Part shown: piece after piece, positions 13,401 through 25,539 of the stretch | Numbering within the stretch: position 1 is the stretch's first letter | Layout of the letters: the number at the start of each line of letters is the position of its first letter | Source: Amphimedon queenslandica | Lineage: Eukaryota > Porifera > Demospongiae > Haplosclerida > Niphatidae | Length of the DNA: 64,000 nucleotides | NCBI RefSeq assembly: GCF_000090795.2 | Contig: NW_003546251.1 | Span: forward strand, 666,791 to 730,790 | Direction: 5' to 3' | Position numbers and translations under genes: made by a program | Notes under the pieces: generated by a model | What the model was told of the DNA's origin: nothing | The model's input: the letters and a program-made list of their open reading frames with translations, nothing else | Database searches by the model: none

Positions 13401-13467
13401 GTAAGTGGTTTATACCTGCTGCAAATGCAAAGAAAAGGAAAGAGAGAGTTATAAAAAGGAGCTTCAT
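10407..13467 (-). CDS. Type I membrane receptor 4: IgGFc-binding-like / Calx-beta / TM / NPxY tail
   Basis: On the minus strand: exon 1 13467-13417 (signal peptide MKLLFITLSFLFFAFAA), then 13371-11869, 11743-11543, 11495-11355 and 11305-10407, in consistent phase. IgGFc-binding-like landmarks are LDADPIVTQLTPTITWG and DPALYTIPPIEQYEQ. The Calx-beta part is VTFSGNETTKSVSIPI and IDDDYAEPTQYFTI. A Ser/Thr-rich stalk is followed by a membrane segment (FGIAVIIIAVLVLIALSIF) and CCVFCYKRGHQKG. The tail differs from its neighbours: it carries NPLYDDP, an NPxY-type (PTB-binding class) motif, plus MSYRSS, and lacks an ITIM-like site. It converges on receptor 3 and diverges from wolframin with only 82 bp between starts. 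Confidence 0.85.
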
Positions 13468-13549
13468 AATGTCGTAGGCGTCTTCTTGCAAAACAAGGGC
13501 GGGGCTCGTTAAGGATTTTCATAATTTTAATAGAACCGCCCCGGAGCCA
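13468..13549. promoter_or_regulatory. 82-bp divergent spacer, receptor 4 / wolframin
   Basis: The two initiation codons point away from each other across 82 bp, which contain GGGCGGGGC and CCGCCCCGG boxes. Such GC-boxes are rare in this AT-rich window, and a shared bidirectional promoter is the simplest reading. Confidence 0.5.
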
Positions 13550-16500
13550 ATGGCCCTCGCAATGGCCGAACCAAAGGGTATGACTGAAATTGCTCCTGAA
13601 GACAAGCCCCGTGCCACAGAGCTAATAGTGAAAGGCAAGAGACTAATAGATGAAGCAAAGGAGTCAAGTTCCAGTGAAAAACCTCATTTAGTGGCCCAGG
13701 GATTGAAACTTTTCATTCGAGCTGCTGCCGAAGAATCCCGGGATGCCGTGAAGAGAATCAATAGCTTGTTCTCTGATCTCTCCAATAGTGTAATCAACGA
13801 GCTGCCTAGTGATCTTAGGAAAATGGCATACGTACTAGTGAAAAGTACCGATAGAGAGAAGGAGGTCTACGTGGTAGCGAAGGACATTTTCGAAACAATG
13901 GCAGAAAGAAGAGATTACATTTACAAAGATGAAATTGGGGAAGCAGTGGAGCGCTTGCTTGCCACTAAAAGAGAAGATAGCGATTCGTACAAAAAGAAAC
14001 TGAGACAAACAATGAAGAAGCTGTTGAACTCTTGCCTCTCTACTAATGACAAAGGAGACATTATTGTACGTGGCTGTAACATAAGTACATGTACCGGTAT
14101 TAGAAAATGTAATAAAAGTGAAGAATTCTCACCTATTAATTTGGCAAAATTTGGCCTGAGATCATGTATTGGGACTTTGGCTAGTTTTTTTAGTAACTTT
14201 AAAATTCGTAAAAAAATCCAATTTTGATTGGAATCAGCTCAAACTTGAAACATGACATAAACACATGTATACGCATCAGAAAAAATTATAAAAATTAAGA
14301 ATCATCTCCTTTTCCATTTTGGCAAAATTTTGCCTGAGACCATGTACTATAGTACAGGGACTTTAGTCCAATTTTTGAGTAACTTAAAAAAATTTGTAAA
14401 AAATCCAATTTTAATTGGAATCAGTTCAAACTTGAAACATAGCATAAAAACATGTATATGTATCAGAAAAAATTATTAAAATGGAGAATTTCATCCTAAT
14501 CATTTTTGGCGAAATTTGGTCAAAATCCCTGTACTATAGTATAGGGATTTTGGCCCGACTTTTGAGTAACTTTAAAAATTCATAAAAAATTTAAACTTGA
14601 TTGGAATTAGCTCAAACTTGAAACATGGCATTAGAATAAGTATGTGTATCAGAAAAAATTTTAAAAATGGAGAATTATCTACTTTTCAATTTTGATGAAA
14701 TTTGGCCCGGACCATGTACTACAGTACAGGAAAAATGGCTTCCAAGTTTATTCTAACTACATGTACATTATTGTGTGTTTGTTTCTGTAGGTTACTGAAG
14801 ATAAGTTCTGTTTGACTGCCTGCTTATACTCTCGTGGAGAAGCCGACCTTCTCAGTTCCGTTGAGGCTGAAGGCATTGCAGAACTAACATCAGAAGAACT
14901 CGACAGCTTTGAAAAATCTAATTGGCTGAAGAAGGTTAGTAGAAAAAAATTAAAACATTGCCTACAGCTGTCTAATGAACTTATAATTCCTTTTTAGGTG
15001 ACCAGTTTTCCATCTCAAAGTCTTCGCCTTGTTTCGCATTATGTGTTGCAGACCATTGAGAGGTATGGGATGCGATGGGTGTGGTCGATGTTCCCCCTCA
15101 GGCAGTTCTTCATATTGCTCCTGATATACTTAGTACCTCTCATTAATATCCAGTTCATGCTCTCTGGCTTAGCTACACTCGCTTTCTTTATCTGTCTAAT
15201 GGGGATGGTTGTATCAACGCTTCAAGTCATTGCCAATTCGTCTAAAGTTAAATCCTACGAAGAATACTCTGTTCTTTTCTCTCACTTTGCCGAGAGCGAA
15301 GAAGATAAAGATGCCATCTTGAATAATCCGGATTTCATCGTGAGCTCTGCAATCCCTTATGCTACATACAGTCTAACAACAGTTCTGGGTATATTTCTGA
15401 TGGGAATGGCATTAGAAGAAGCTCTTTTCTATGAGATACTAGTAATCATTGCTGGGGCCATGTCACTCCTTGTCTTCTTTCAGTTCTCATGTTGGAAGTC
15501 TCCTCTGATACTATTAGTCCTGTCCACTCGGCTATTGAGCTGGGGGTTAGTATTTCTCTACATGTTTAGCTCTCTGGTCCCAATACCTGACTTATTCTTT
15601 ATAACCGGATGGAATCTAGTCTCAATACCAGTCTTTCCAGGGATTTGGATCGGTATAAACATCACATCACTCATCCAAATACCGCTCCACATTGCACTCG
15701 TGTTGTATTACGGGTCTCAATACTCGTGGAAGAATCTATTTTATGGTTTGGGCCCTTACCTCTTGTTTATTTCTTGGTGGATATTCTGTAGATCCATTTT
15801 CACACACTCCTCTGTTGTGTCTTTATTCATATTTGGTCCAGGTGTTTTATTTTGCCTTTTCTTTTTGCCATTCCTCCCAATGCTAATTGTCTCTGCGCCA
15901 CTAATCATTCTGATCTATTACGGTTTCTCCGTACAACTTCTGATCTCACTTATCCTGCTTCTTATTGTTAGCATTGCCAGTGTATTACTAATGAAGTATT
16001 ACCAGCACCTCAAAGACAAGAAAGCTTTAAAGCTAAACATTAACATCAATCATGTTTTGATAGCTCAATTCTTAATTGGAGGCATTTTGTTCATTGCTGG
16101 CACACTCTACTACAACTCTCCCCCTCCTTCCTCCTTTGATATCTTATCATTTGAGGAATACAATCACTTGTGTGGAGTGGACACGTCCATAAATGATAAC
16201 CTCATACAAAATCAACTTGACTGCCTTCATTTGAAAGGCAGTGTCCTCAGCGTCGAGATTGCACAAATAAAAGAAGTCAGGATTAGTGAGATTACCAATA
16301 GTCCTCTCACTACATTATCCAACTTCCCTGATTCTGTTCGGAATACCTTGACGTGTCTTATGGGCGAGACTAAGCCATTTTGTGGTAGACAGGCAGACTC
16401 AAAAACATGCATCTTCAAAGGCTGTCATTTCGATTCAAAGAACCAATACAATGTGCATATATCAACCATGATACCAAGCGGAGGAGAGTCTCTTAGAATG

Positions 16501-16818
16501 ACGGCTGTACTCTCTGTATGGATGGGTCATCAGTATCTACTGGATAGCAATTTATTGAAGTTAAAGTCCAACCAGTTCATATCCTTCAATGCTACACTGG
16601 AGGATGGACTAGGCACTCAGACTCTTAATCTTAAACTCCTCTCGTATCAGTTGAAGGACGGCAGTGATGAGGTTTTTGATTCGAGTGAGAAAGGCTCATT
16701 GGATAAGGAGTCAAAGGGAGAGATCCTTGATGACTTCTGGTCTTCGGTTATTTCCACGGCTAAGTTTGTGACCGAGATATTATTTGGGTATTCTTCATCT
16801 GAATATTATAAACCTTGA
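13550..16818 (+). CDS. WFS1: Wolframin
   Basis: Wolframin is an ER membrane glycoprotein involved in calcium homeostasis and ER stress in vertebrates. Three exons, 13550-14065, 14791-14934 and 14998-16818, all join in phase 0 and give about 826 residues (human protein 890). The N-terminal part is a soluble helical region. The third exon starts with LVSHYVLQTIERYGMRWVWS and continues into many hydrophobic segments (positions about 15090-16100). The C-terminal lumenal part matches the family clearly: FEEYNHLCG, LDCLHLKGSV, VRISEITN, LTCLMGETKPFC and FNATLEDGLGTQ, in the same order as human WFS1 residues from memory. No disruption is seen. An AATAAA lies near 16900. ATG 13550 was chosen as first in-frame Met; a second Met at 13562 is possible. 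Intron 1 carries the palindromic repeat. Confidence 0.93.
14100..14740 (-). repeat. Palindrome-centred tandem repeat in wolframin intron 1
   Basis: About 3.5 units of the repeat, in the opposite orientation to the copy at 690-1760. Palindrome cores, partly mutated, lie near 14350, 14535 and 14715, giving spacing of about 180-185 bp. Confidence 0.85.
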
Positions 16819-18154
16819 TCAATTGGTCACTGTTTGTGCATTCCATTGTACATGAATATTAATGATCTTTTTTGCATTATGAGTAGAGTTTAATCATGCC
16901 AATAAACTTAATGAGGTTAACGCCCCAAACCCTTCCTGTATGTACCTTTGACTAAAGGGGACCTGTTTTATCGCTGTTACTTCGTTTTGACTCGGATAAC
17001 TGTCTGACTGGTTGATAGTCGAGCCAGGTAGCTACCGGCGATTGACATAAGGTTAGCTCTAGCGTGCTCTCGCCTTGTAGGGCTACATGTTTAGGAAGCG
17101 TATTTAAAGTATATGAGCTGAGAGCTATCACCTTGTAAAAATCAATTAGCTGGCTTGTAATGTATGTATATTTAGTTAGCGTGCCTCTCTCTCTCCTCGG
17201 AGCTGTTGGAAGTGGGCGGTTGGTTTTGTTCTGATTTGTGCATATTATTCTATTCTGAGAATGAGTGACATGAAACTGAGCCTTCAGTATGTATATACAT
17301 TGAGAACATAAAAAATCACTTTACTATAATGATTGGCATTTTAGATAAAAGCAATGTTGACAAAAGACTAATAAATATTTAAGCATGCCTATAACTAGAT
17401 AGATGCACCCAAACCACAATTTTATTCCACCTAATACCGATGAATGTTGCCAGACACTTTTGCTTAATATCAAATGAAGTAGAGTCTTTCTAGTCTCACC
17501 ATGCTAATTATATATAACTTATTTATAGTCATGGTACATGAAATAAACACTATGAGGCTGCCAAAATCATACTCTGTGGTTGTTTAGTAAGGGAAGGGAG
17601 TGTCGTCCTTATTGTGAGAAATGTTTGTACATTTGTTGATGTACCATACATACAATAAGGGAGGCATAAATGTGTGTGTGTGTGTGTGTGTATGCAAAAC
17701 AATAATGTCTTTTTAATGTCAGACAAACAGATGCAGATGTAAGCAACACATGTTGCAGTTGCAATTTGTGTGTCCTGTATATATTAGGTACAATAATGCA
17801 TGTACGTATTGTATCTGCTTGTATGTATTGTATGTATACATTGTGTACATGTACATGTACATGTACATGTACATGTACATGTACATGTAGATTGTATATC
17901 CTTATCACAAGGGATGTACTGTCCAATCTTATAATTACAATTATTTGAGTCATGATCTGTTTTGAAATGTTACCCACTTCTTTCCTGTTATTAGAAATGC
18001 TATGCTGTATTAAGTGCCAATTCCCATTTTAATTTTATTTTTATTTTGTATGGTTGCAACTCATTTCCTCTCCTTATCTCACTCTCTTCTCCTCTTCTTT
18101 ATTATCCTTCTAGTTCTTTTTGTCTGCCCTTCCTCTTCAGCTCATTCTCTTAAG
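16819..18154. other. Intergenic region between wolframin and the SLP-76-like gene
   Basis: No coding region is seen. The part at 16920-17240 is less AT-rich than its surroundings and may hold promoter or untranslated exon sequence of the downstream gene. Microsatellites are (TG)n at about 17667-17690 and (GTACAT)n at 17844-17889. A pyrimidine-rich tract ending in CAG at about 18140 looks like a 3' splice site for a 5' UTR intron. Confidence 0.5.
17844..17889. repeat. (GTACAT)n self-complementary microsatellite
   Basis: Seven to eight perfect hexamer units. Each unit is its own reverse complement in register, so the whole tract is palindromic. Confidence 0.95.
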
Positions 18155-21100
18155 ATGCCATCAAGTAAGAATCAAGTGACAGAAGCAGAGGTGCAAGGCT
18201 GGGGTATGGCTGAAGTTTGTGAATGGTTGAAATCCTCCAAACTCGAGTCGTGCATAGGAGAATTCCAGTCTCTTCAGATAGATGGGCAGAGACTTTTGGT
18301 AATGAAACATGGATTAATGTGGGATGTTGTTATGATGTACTTGTACTGACATACATTACTGGAATTCTTCTATTTATTGTTACAAATATCACTCTTTTCC
18401 TCTCTCTCCTCCCTCCCCCCCCCTCTCTCTCTCTTTTTCCCTACTAGCTATTGACCTGGGACGAATTCAAGACCTTAGAATCAATGAAAGAAGAGAAGAA
18501 AAAAAAGTAAAAGGACACTTTCTAGAATTCTCTTTTAACTTCAATTTCAGACTTTTAAAGAAAGCACTCGGGAATTTGCCTGGTCGGGCCCCTCTAAAGA
18601 AAGAAAAAAAAGCAGCAAGGTTGGTTTTACACTTAAAATGCATACACGAGTGTGTGTTTAGTTTAATGTCTCAGCCAGTATAAGAATGTGTGCAGGTCTG
18701 TGTTTACTTGGTACAGAATTCAATACGTAATGAATAATAGCTTGCAGTATAAAGTCCTCTGCACTTAGTACACTGCATAACAGATCATATTACCTCTGTA
18801 TTATCTAGTGCTCAAAAGAAAGGCAATAAATCTGATCTTGCTCCTCCTAATCCTGTTGGGGGTTATTCTCCTAGTCCAATTGGTGGATATCCTCCAAGTG
18901 GAGCAGAGGCACCAGCACTGCCTCCTCGTCCAGGACGTGGGGGCCCCCTCCCTCCTCCCCCCTCCTCCTCCCCTCAGCCTCCGCCTGCTAATTTTCGTCC
19001 GTCTCCCAATCCTCCTCGTTCCGGCCCTCCCTCTAATTTTTCAGCTCCTCCGCCTCTCCCTTCGTCTCAGCCTCCTCCATTGCCTTCTTCCCAGCCTCCT
19101 CCATTGCCTTCTTCCCAGCCACCTCCTTTACCCTCGTCCATGCCTCCGTCCCGTTTGCCGGGTCCTCCAAATATGCGTCCGCCTCTGCCTCACCCTGGGG
19201 TAGGACCCCCGGGATATCCTGGACAGTTTCAGGATGCTTCAGGATATCACGACGAAGAGTCCGAAGACATTTATGGTATTCAAGTGTTTGCTTTTTTTAT
19301 TTTAGTCATTTCGTTATTGTTATGTGTGTAGATGCTGTCCCAGATGAAAATCAGCAAGATGAATCTGAGGTAATCAAATATTCGATACATTGTACAGAGT
19401 CAATACTTAATATTTATTTCAGGATATTTATGATGACGGCAATATGGAGGATGAAAATGAAGCTGAGGACTCTTTTGATGACGGTAAGAGGGATGAATAT
19501 TTTAATCGTTGCAAATTAATTTGCTGCAATTATTGTTGTTTCAACAAAGAGAGGGATAGATCATTGTTATCATATACATTGTTATTGTTATCTGTATCAT
19601 TTATTTCTATAACATACACACACACACACTCACACATGATATGACACTGTATCAGCAGATGACGATGAAATTGAGGATGAGTATGAAGAATCGGCAACAA
19701 GTAATTTATAATAAAATGACAACTTCAAATAACTTTACAATGACGTCCTTTTCTTTCTTTTTTTCTCATCTTTATTCTCTATTCATTAGTTCAGCAGCAA
19801 ATGGGAATGACTAATAAAACAAATGTACATGTAAGTACTAAAGTCCTTGTTTTAGAGTCACTTATATTCTTCATACAGTTGGCAGTTCTAAAGGCCAAGT
19901 TCCATGCACACGGAATTGGTAGTAATACTCTTGATGGAATGCAGTAAGTATAGACATAGAGTATCCATGCACAGAATGCCAATTGAGAATATGCAATACT
20001 TAGGATTTGAGTTAGGAGAAAGCATTCTTATATATCTACACATACATGTATTCTTCCACTAAGACCATGGGCTATAGTATGTCAAAATTGGCTCCGAGAG
20101 AAATATTAATTTTTATATTTTTTTCTGATGTATATACATGTTTTTATGTTACCTAGAAAGTTTCAGCTAATTTCGATCAAAATTTGATTTTTTGTAAATT
20201 TTAAAAGTTACTCAAAAATCGGGCTAAAGTCCCTGTACTATAGTACAGGGACTTGGGCCAAATTTTGCCAAAAATGAAAAGTAAAGAATTCTTTATTTTC
20301 ATAATGTTTCCTGATACATATACATGTTCTTATGTTGTGTAGAAAGTTTGAGCTGATTCCGATCAAAATTGGATTTCTTATAAATTTTTAAAGTGGCTCC
20401 AAAATTGAGCCAGTGAAGCCTATTCCACATGTTGTGCATATTAATATCAATACACATGTTATGAGTGACAGATATACACATACATGTATACAATGTATTA
20501 ATCCATCATTTGTTAATAGGATGGGTCTTGGTGGTCCTGGGACTAATGAAGAACCAATAGATGATGAAATATATGATCTTCCGCCCGAGGGAGAGATTCA
20601 AGGTTTCCAACCAGCTCCACCTCCAATGGCCCCACCTCCGCCAATGGGGCCTCCGCCCGACCAGCAACCAATAGATGATGAAATCTATGACTGTCCACCA
20701 GGTACTATTATAGTTATTGATCACATGACTATCATGTGACATTGTGTCATTTATAGAAGGGATTGAGGGGATGACACAAGACGACTTTGGGTATGGCGAT
20801 AATGAAGATATTTACGATATCGCTGATGACGATATGACTGGTATGTGCTCCAATGTTTAATGGACTGTGTGTTTATTCTTTTTATAAAGGTCAAGGAGAG
20901 CCCCCTCCAGTTAGACCCCCTATGGGTGGGCCAATTGGGTCCCCTGGGGTTTCAATTATTCGTCCTCCGATAAGACCACCACAAGGTGTTAAAAATCATT
21001 ATTAATTTTATTATTTTTATTTATCATTATTTACAGGACAACCTCTTCCAGTACATGATATGCCCCGCCCACCTTTAAACCCGCCAGAAGAAGATGAAGA

Positions 21101-24100
21101 GATTTACGATTGCATGGAAGAGGAAGAAGAGCCTCAGGTTTCAAAACCACCAGCACCAGCTCCTTCGTTTGGTATCGGAATGAGACCTCCAATGGTATGT
21201 ACTGTGTATGTTGTTATTGTACAGCTAAAATTGTTAAATTTCCTTCTTTTTATTTTAGAGACAACCAATTGATTCAGTTTCCCCTTTAGCCCCGCCTATG
21301 CTTAGACCGCCTATCAATCAGACAGTTGCTAATGGTGAGAGATTTCTAATTATAAGAAAACAAAATTATTTCTTTCCCTAGTTCAAAAAAATAAACTGCA
21401 ATCGACAGCATTCCAGCAAGCTCCACCTCGTCCTGGGTCGGGAAGCAAACCAACAAGTTTTCAAGTAAGTAATTACATGTGTGGGTGGACTAGATAACTT
21501 TTATTGTTGTTAAATTCATCAAATTCCATGCATACATATACATGTACTTGTCACGCACCAACTTGAGAATTAATTATAAAAGACACAAAGTTTAAGTGAG
21601 ATAAAGTTTAGCATCTTTGTGTCTTTGTGACTATTATTGGTATTAGTAAAAAGGTTTTGATGTCCCTTAGGAGATTCAACAGTCAAAGTTACTGGCCACA
21701 TCAGGACAGGCTCCTCCTCCCAAACCACCTTCCTCGACCAAGCCTCCAGCTGTGAGCGATTAAAAAACAATTCTTATCAACTTTATCTTTTGTATAAAAT
21801 AACAGGTCCCACCTCCACCACCCGCTCCAGCTCCTCCGGTAGAAGATGATGATGATGATGATAGTGGAGCTAGTGGTGGTGGTTTAGCTAGTGAGCTAGC
21901 AGCAATGAAGAAGAGATTAAGAGGAGGGTCTAATGCTACTCCACCAATTGAAAGAAAGTGAGCTTCATTAACATGGACAATATAGCCAGTCCTTACATGT
22001 AGCTCTCTTCATACTGTTAGTGTTTTTAGATACATGTAGTTCTTATTTTCTTGCATGAGTTTTTACAGAAAATTATTATGTTATTTGAGCCATTAAGCTG
22101 TTCTTGCTTGTACTGTTAGTAGCTATGATATAAAAGAAATGGTAGCTTTTAACAGAAGCATGTTGTCCCTTAGCTTCCTTGTTACCATCATTTCTTAGTA
22201 TGTACTTAATGTTTAGTATACACCCTTTCACTTGCTAATAAGCTGTTTTTCACTGCATTTAGCAACAGTTCTGCCCTAGAGATGTATATCTTAATTAAAT
22301 TGAAACAAACCTTTTGGATCCAATTGGCATGATGTTGTTGATTGGCTGCTTGAGCGTGTACTATATCTCCAATTATGCTTCATTGATTAGTTTACATTTT
22401 CACAAATTCCCCTAGTTATATATTGTGTATAAACTCGCTACTAGAGCATTGTTCACTCACCATGAGTCTTCCTTTCAGTGTACAATAGTGCATTAACATT
22501 CCTTTCTCTTGTTCCTCTGTAGATCTACTTCATTTGAGTCTTCAAAGCCACCGCCAGTTGCTCCTCCTTCTCCTGCCCCGCCTTCGTCCGGAGGTGATCT
22601 TGCATCATCGATAGCTATGGCACGCAATAGGCTTAGATCAGGAACTACGAAAGAGCCTTCACCCAAACCACCAGGTCAGTCAGTTATCATAGTTGTTCTT
22701 TCGCAAATAAGAGTTAGTCCCTTGGGCATCGACTAATTTTGGCAAATGGTTTCTCACTGAATAAAATCTGAGTAGTATTCCATTCTTATGGGGTTTGTTG
22801 TTATATCATGTATCTCTCTGCTATGATAAGAATTACTTCACAAGGATATCTTTTCATAAGAGATATAATTCATTTTTAGTATGCATGTTGTTTGTTATGC
22901 ATTATGGTGTAATAAGAATTGTTTTTATTGAAGTCGAAAACAAACAACATTTAACTGACAATAAAAATACAATAAATTTTCAGATATACAATATTATAAT
23001 ATAATGTAATAGTGATGTAAATTATGCATAATATTATTATTTTACCTTTAGCCGAGCCCCCAAAACCAAAATTTGAATTTGCAAAGCCGCCACCAAAGGA
23101 ACCTGAACTGCCTAAGAAAGCCACACCACCATCGTCTCCAAAACCACCATCGTCTCCAAAACCACCTAATGTTCCAAAACCATTGACTGCTGAGAAACCA
23201 AAACCTCCCAAGCCCGGGCTCAAACCAGCAGTTGCTCCTAAAGGAAAACGAGTTGCGGCATTGACTGGAAAGTTCCTAGACACGGGAGAGAAAGATGTCG
23301 GAGGGTCAGGAGGCGGAGAAAAGAAAGCTGCTATTGAGCTCGACCGCAGTCCGTTGACTGGCCGTAAAGTTGATAGGAAACAGTCTGTAAAAGAGCTGAC
23401 TCAGCGTTATTCCTCCGAGAGTGAAGAAGAACCTTCTCCGAGTCATAAACCATCGATTCTACCACCAAAAGTGGGAGGGGACTCTTCAGGAAATGCGGCT
23501 ATGAATGTATTTAAAAGAAAACAAATGGAAGCCGAGAATGAAGCTCCCCCACCTCCAAAATTACCCGGCAAACAGCCAGCGCCTCCACCAACCTCTTCTC
23601 CATTCAATAAGGCTCCTCCATCCCCAGGAACAACAGCTCATGAAGGACCTAAAGATCCTTTCAGAAGAGGAGGAGGAGGGGAGCAACCTCCATTGCCTGG
23701 TCGTTTCCCTCAAGGTAAATAGTGATCAAATACTTTACATAGAAAGAATTGATTCTGTTTTTGTTGCTTGTTGCATTATACAGTACAAGGGACTTTGGCC
23801 TGATTTTGAGCAACTTAAAAATATCATAAAAAATCAAATTTTGATCGGAATCAGTTCAAACTTTCTACATCATGTATATATATCAAAAAAATTATTAAAA
23901 TGAAGAATTCTCTACTTTTAATTTTTGGCGAAATTTGGCTAAAATCCCTGTACTATAGTACAGGGACTTTGGCCCAATTTTTGAGGAACTTTAAAAAATT
24001 CATAAAAAATCCAATTTTGATCAGAATCAGTTCAAACTTTTTACACAACATAAGAACATGTATATGTATCAACAAAAATTATAAGAATGAAGAATTCTCT

Positions 24101-25539
24101 ACTTTTAATTTTTGGTAAAATTTGGCTAAAATCCCTCTACTATAGTACAGGGACTTTGGCCCGATTTTTGAGGAACTTTAAAAAATTCATAAAAAAATCC
24201 AATTTTGATTGGAATCAGTTCAAACTTTTTACACAACATAAGAACATGTATATGTATAAGGAAAAATTATAAAAAATGAAGAATCCTCTACTTTTAATTT
24301 TTGGTAAAATTTGATCTAAGCAATGAATAGATCTAAACAATTATTGCTATTTAATAGGTAATGATGCTCCAGCTCTTCCTAATAGACCACGTCCATCATT
24401 ACCTGATGGACCACAACAGAACAGTGCCCCGCCTCTTCCTGGAAGACCACTACCACAACAAAACAATGCCCCACCTCTTCCTGGAAGACCACTCCCACAA
24501 CAAAATGGTGCCCCGCCTCTTCCTGGAAGACCACTTCCACAACAGAACAATGCTCCTCCTCTTCCTGGAAGACCGCAAGATGATGTGCCACTACTTCCTG
24601 GTAGACCACGACCACAACTAAACAATACTCCTCCCTTAAGGCCACCCCTTCAACAAGAAAGTGCAGCTCCTCCCCTTCCTGGAAGACCTCGTCTTGATCC
24701 CCCACAAGTAAGAGACTACAATGATGAAGCATATTTTATGTATTTTTAATTTTAGTCCCAAGAAGAAGTACAGCAACCTGCTTTCAAGTTAGTTCTAACA
24801 CAGGAACGTCTTTCTTTTATTCTTTAAGCTAAATCTAGCCATATTGTTAAATGCATTTCCCTCTTAGGCCTCCATTAAGGTCTCCTATAGCAGAAGAGCC
24901 TCCATTACCAAAGAAAGCCGCTGGGCTATCATCTCAGAGCTGGTATCACTCTACACTGGATCGCAAAAACGCTGAAGCTAAAATAAGAAGATATTCAAAA
25001 GCAAGCTCTCACTCTTACATGCATGGTGTACATGTATACATAGCTCCCTTAACACTAAACACAATTTAGAGTAACATATGGAATAATAATACCATACTTA
25101 TTATTTATAGGATGGGACGTTTATTGTTCGTGATAACACTAGGAACCCTGGTGAGTACTCACTCTCGCTGTGGCATGATGGGGGAGTCAGACATTTAAGG
25201 TATTATCTTCATAACGTCAAGAGTAAAGATAATGATTAATTTATAATAGAATAAGAAAAAGAGCAGATAAGCAATTTGTTTTAGGCGAAGAGAAAGTAGA
25301 CGAACAAGTGAGTGTATATGTAATTATTTTTACCTTCAAATTAATTTTGAGTTGTATGAATCTACATGCACATTGCTAAATATTTAACTTATTTTTTTGC
25401 ATTTTTGATAACACAATTATTATTATTATTTTAGCCATTTAAAGATGTAATAGAGCTGGTTACTCACTATAAAGAAAAGGAGCCAGTTGTATTAAAATCA
25501 GGTGGACAGACATTTCTAAAATACGAGTGTCCTCACTGA
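18155..25539 (+). CDS. SLP-76/BLNK-like adaptor: SAM, acidic tyrosine motifs, proline-rich, SH2
   Basis: Vertebrate SLP-76, BLNK and CLNK are cytosolic scaffolds phosphorylated below immune receptors. Here exons 18155-18298, 18448-18506 and 18551-18619 encode a SAM domain (WGMAEVCEWLKSSKLESCIG, then LTWDEFKTLESM and LLKKALGNLPG). Exon 18809-19275 is proline-rich and ends in EDIYD. Many small exons follow, with at least six acidic [DE]xIYD sites, including DDEIYDLPP and DDEIYDCPP (20560-20700), NEDIYDIADDD (about 20805) and EEIYDCMEEE (about 21100). Long proline-rich segments include repeated PPLPGRP SH3-ligand-like motifs (24400-24690). The last exons form an SH2 domain: SWYHSTLDRKNAEAKI, DGTFIVRD with the FLVR arginine, GEYSLSLW, ending KYECPH. 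SAM at the N-terminus with SH2 at the C-terminus matches the SLP-76 family order. Internal exon boundaries are partly provisional. Confidence 0.85.
20040..20420 (+). repeat. Palindrome-centred repeat in adaptor intron
   Basis: Roughly two units. One palindrome core at about 20230-20251 is intact (CCCTGTACTATAGTACAGGG). Confidence 0.85.
23760..24320 (-). repeat. Palindrome-centred tandem repeat in adaptor intron
   Basis: About three units in reverse orientation. An intact palindrome lies near 23945-23966 and a one-base variant near 24133. Confidence 0.85.
24405..24690 (+). repeat. Coding repeat of PPLPGRP SH3-ligand-like motifs
   Basis: Within the adaptor, units of about 45-48 bp repeat the peptide APPLPGRPLPQQN with small changes, then looser copies. 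Six or so PxLPGRP motifs result. The first four units are near-identical at DNA level, so the expansion is recent. Confidence 0.85.

Noticed and set aside
13550-14227. Unspliced 225-residue gene at the start of wolframin
   Set aside because: After 14065 the frame runs into the intronic palindromic repeat; the GTACGT donor joins in phase 0 to the next wolframin exon.
16920-17240. tRNA or other structured RNA in the less AT-rich block after wolframin
   Set aside because: I could not fit a cloverleaf or conserved box A/box B pair by eye; promoter or untranslated sequence is simpler.
17609-17977. Minus-strand frame with HVHVHV repeats
   Set aside because: It is a translation of the (GTACAT)n and (TG)n microsatellites with no other coding support.
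24347-24732. Minus-strand frames rich in Gly/Cys opposite the PPLPGRP repeats
   Set aside because: They are shadows of the proline-rich repeat on the coding strand; no splice or start context.
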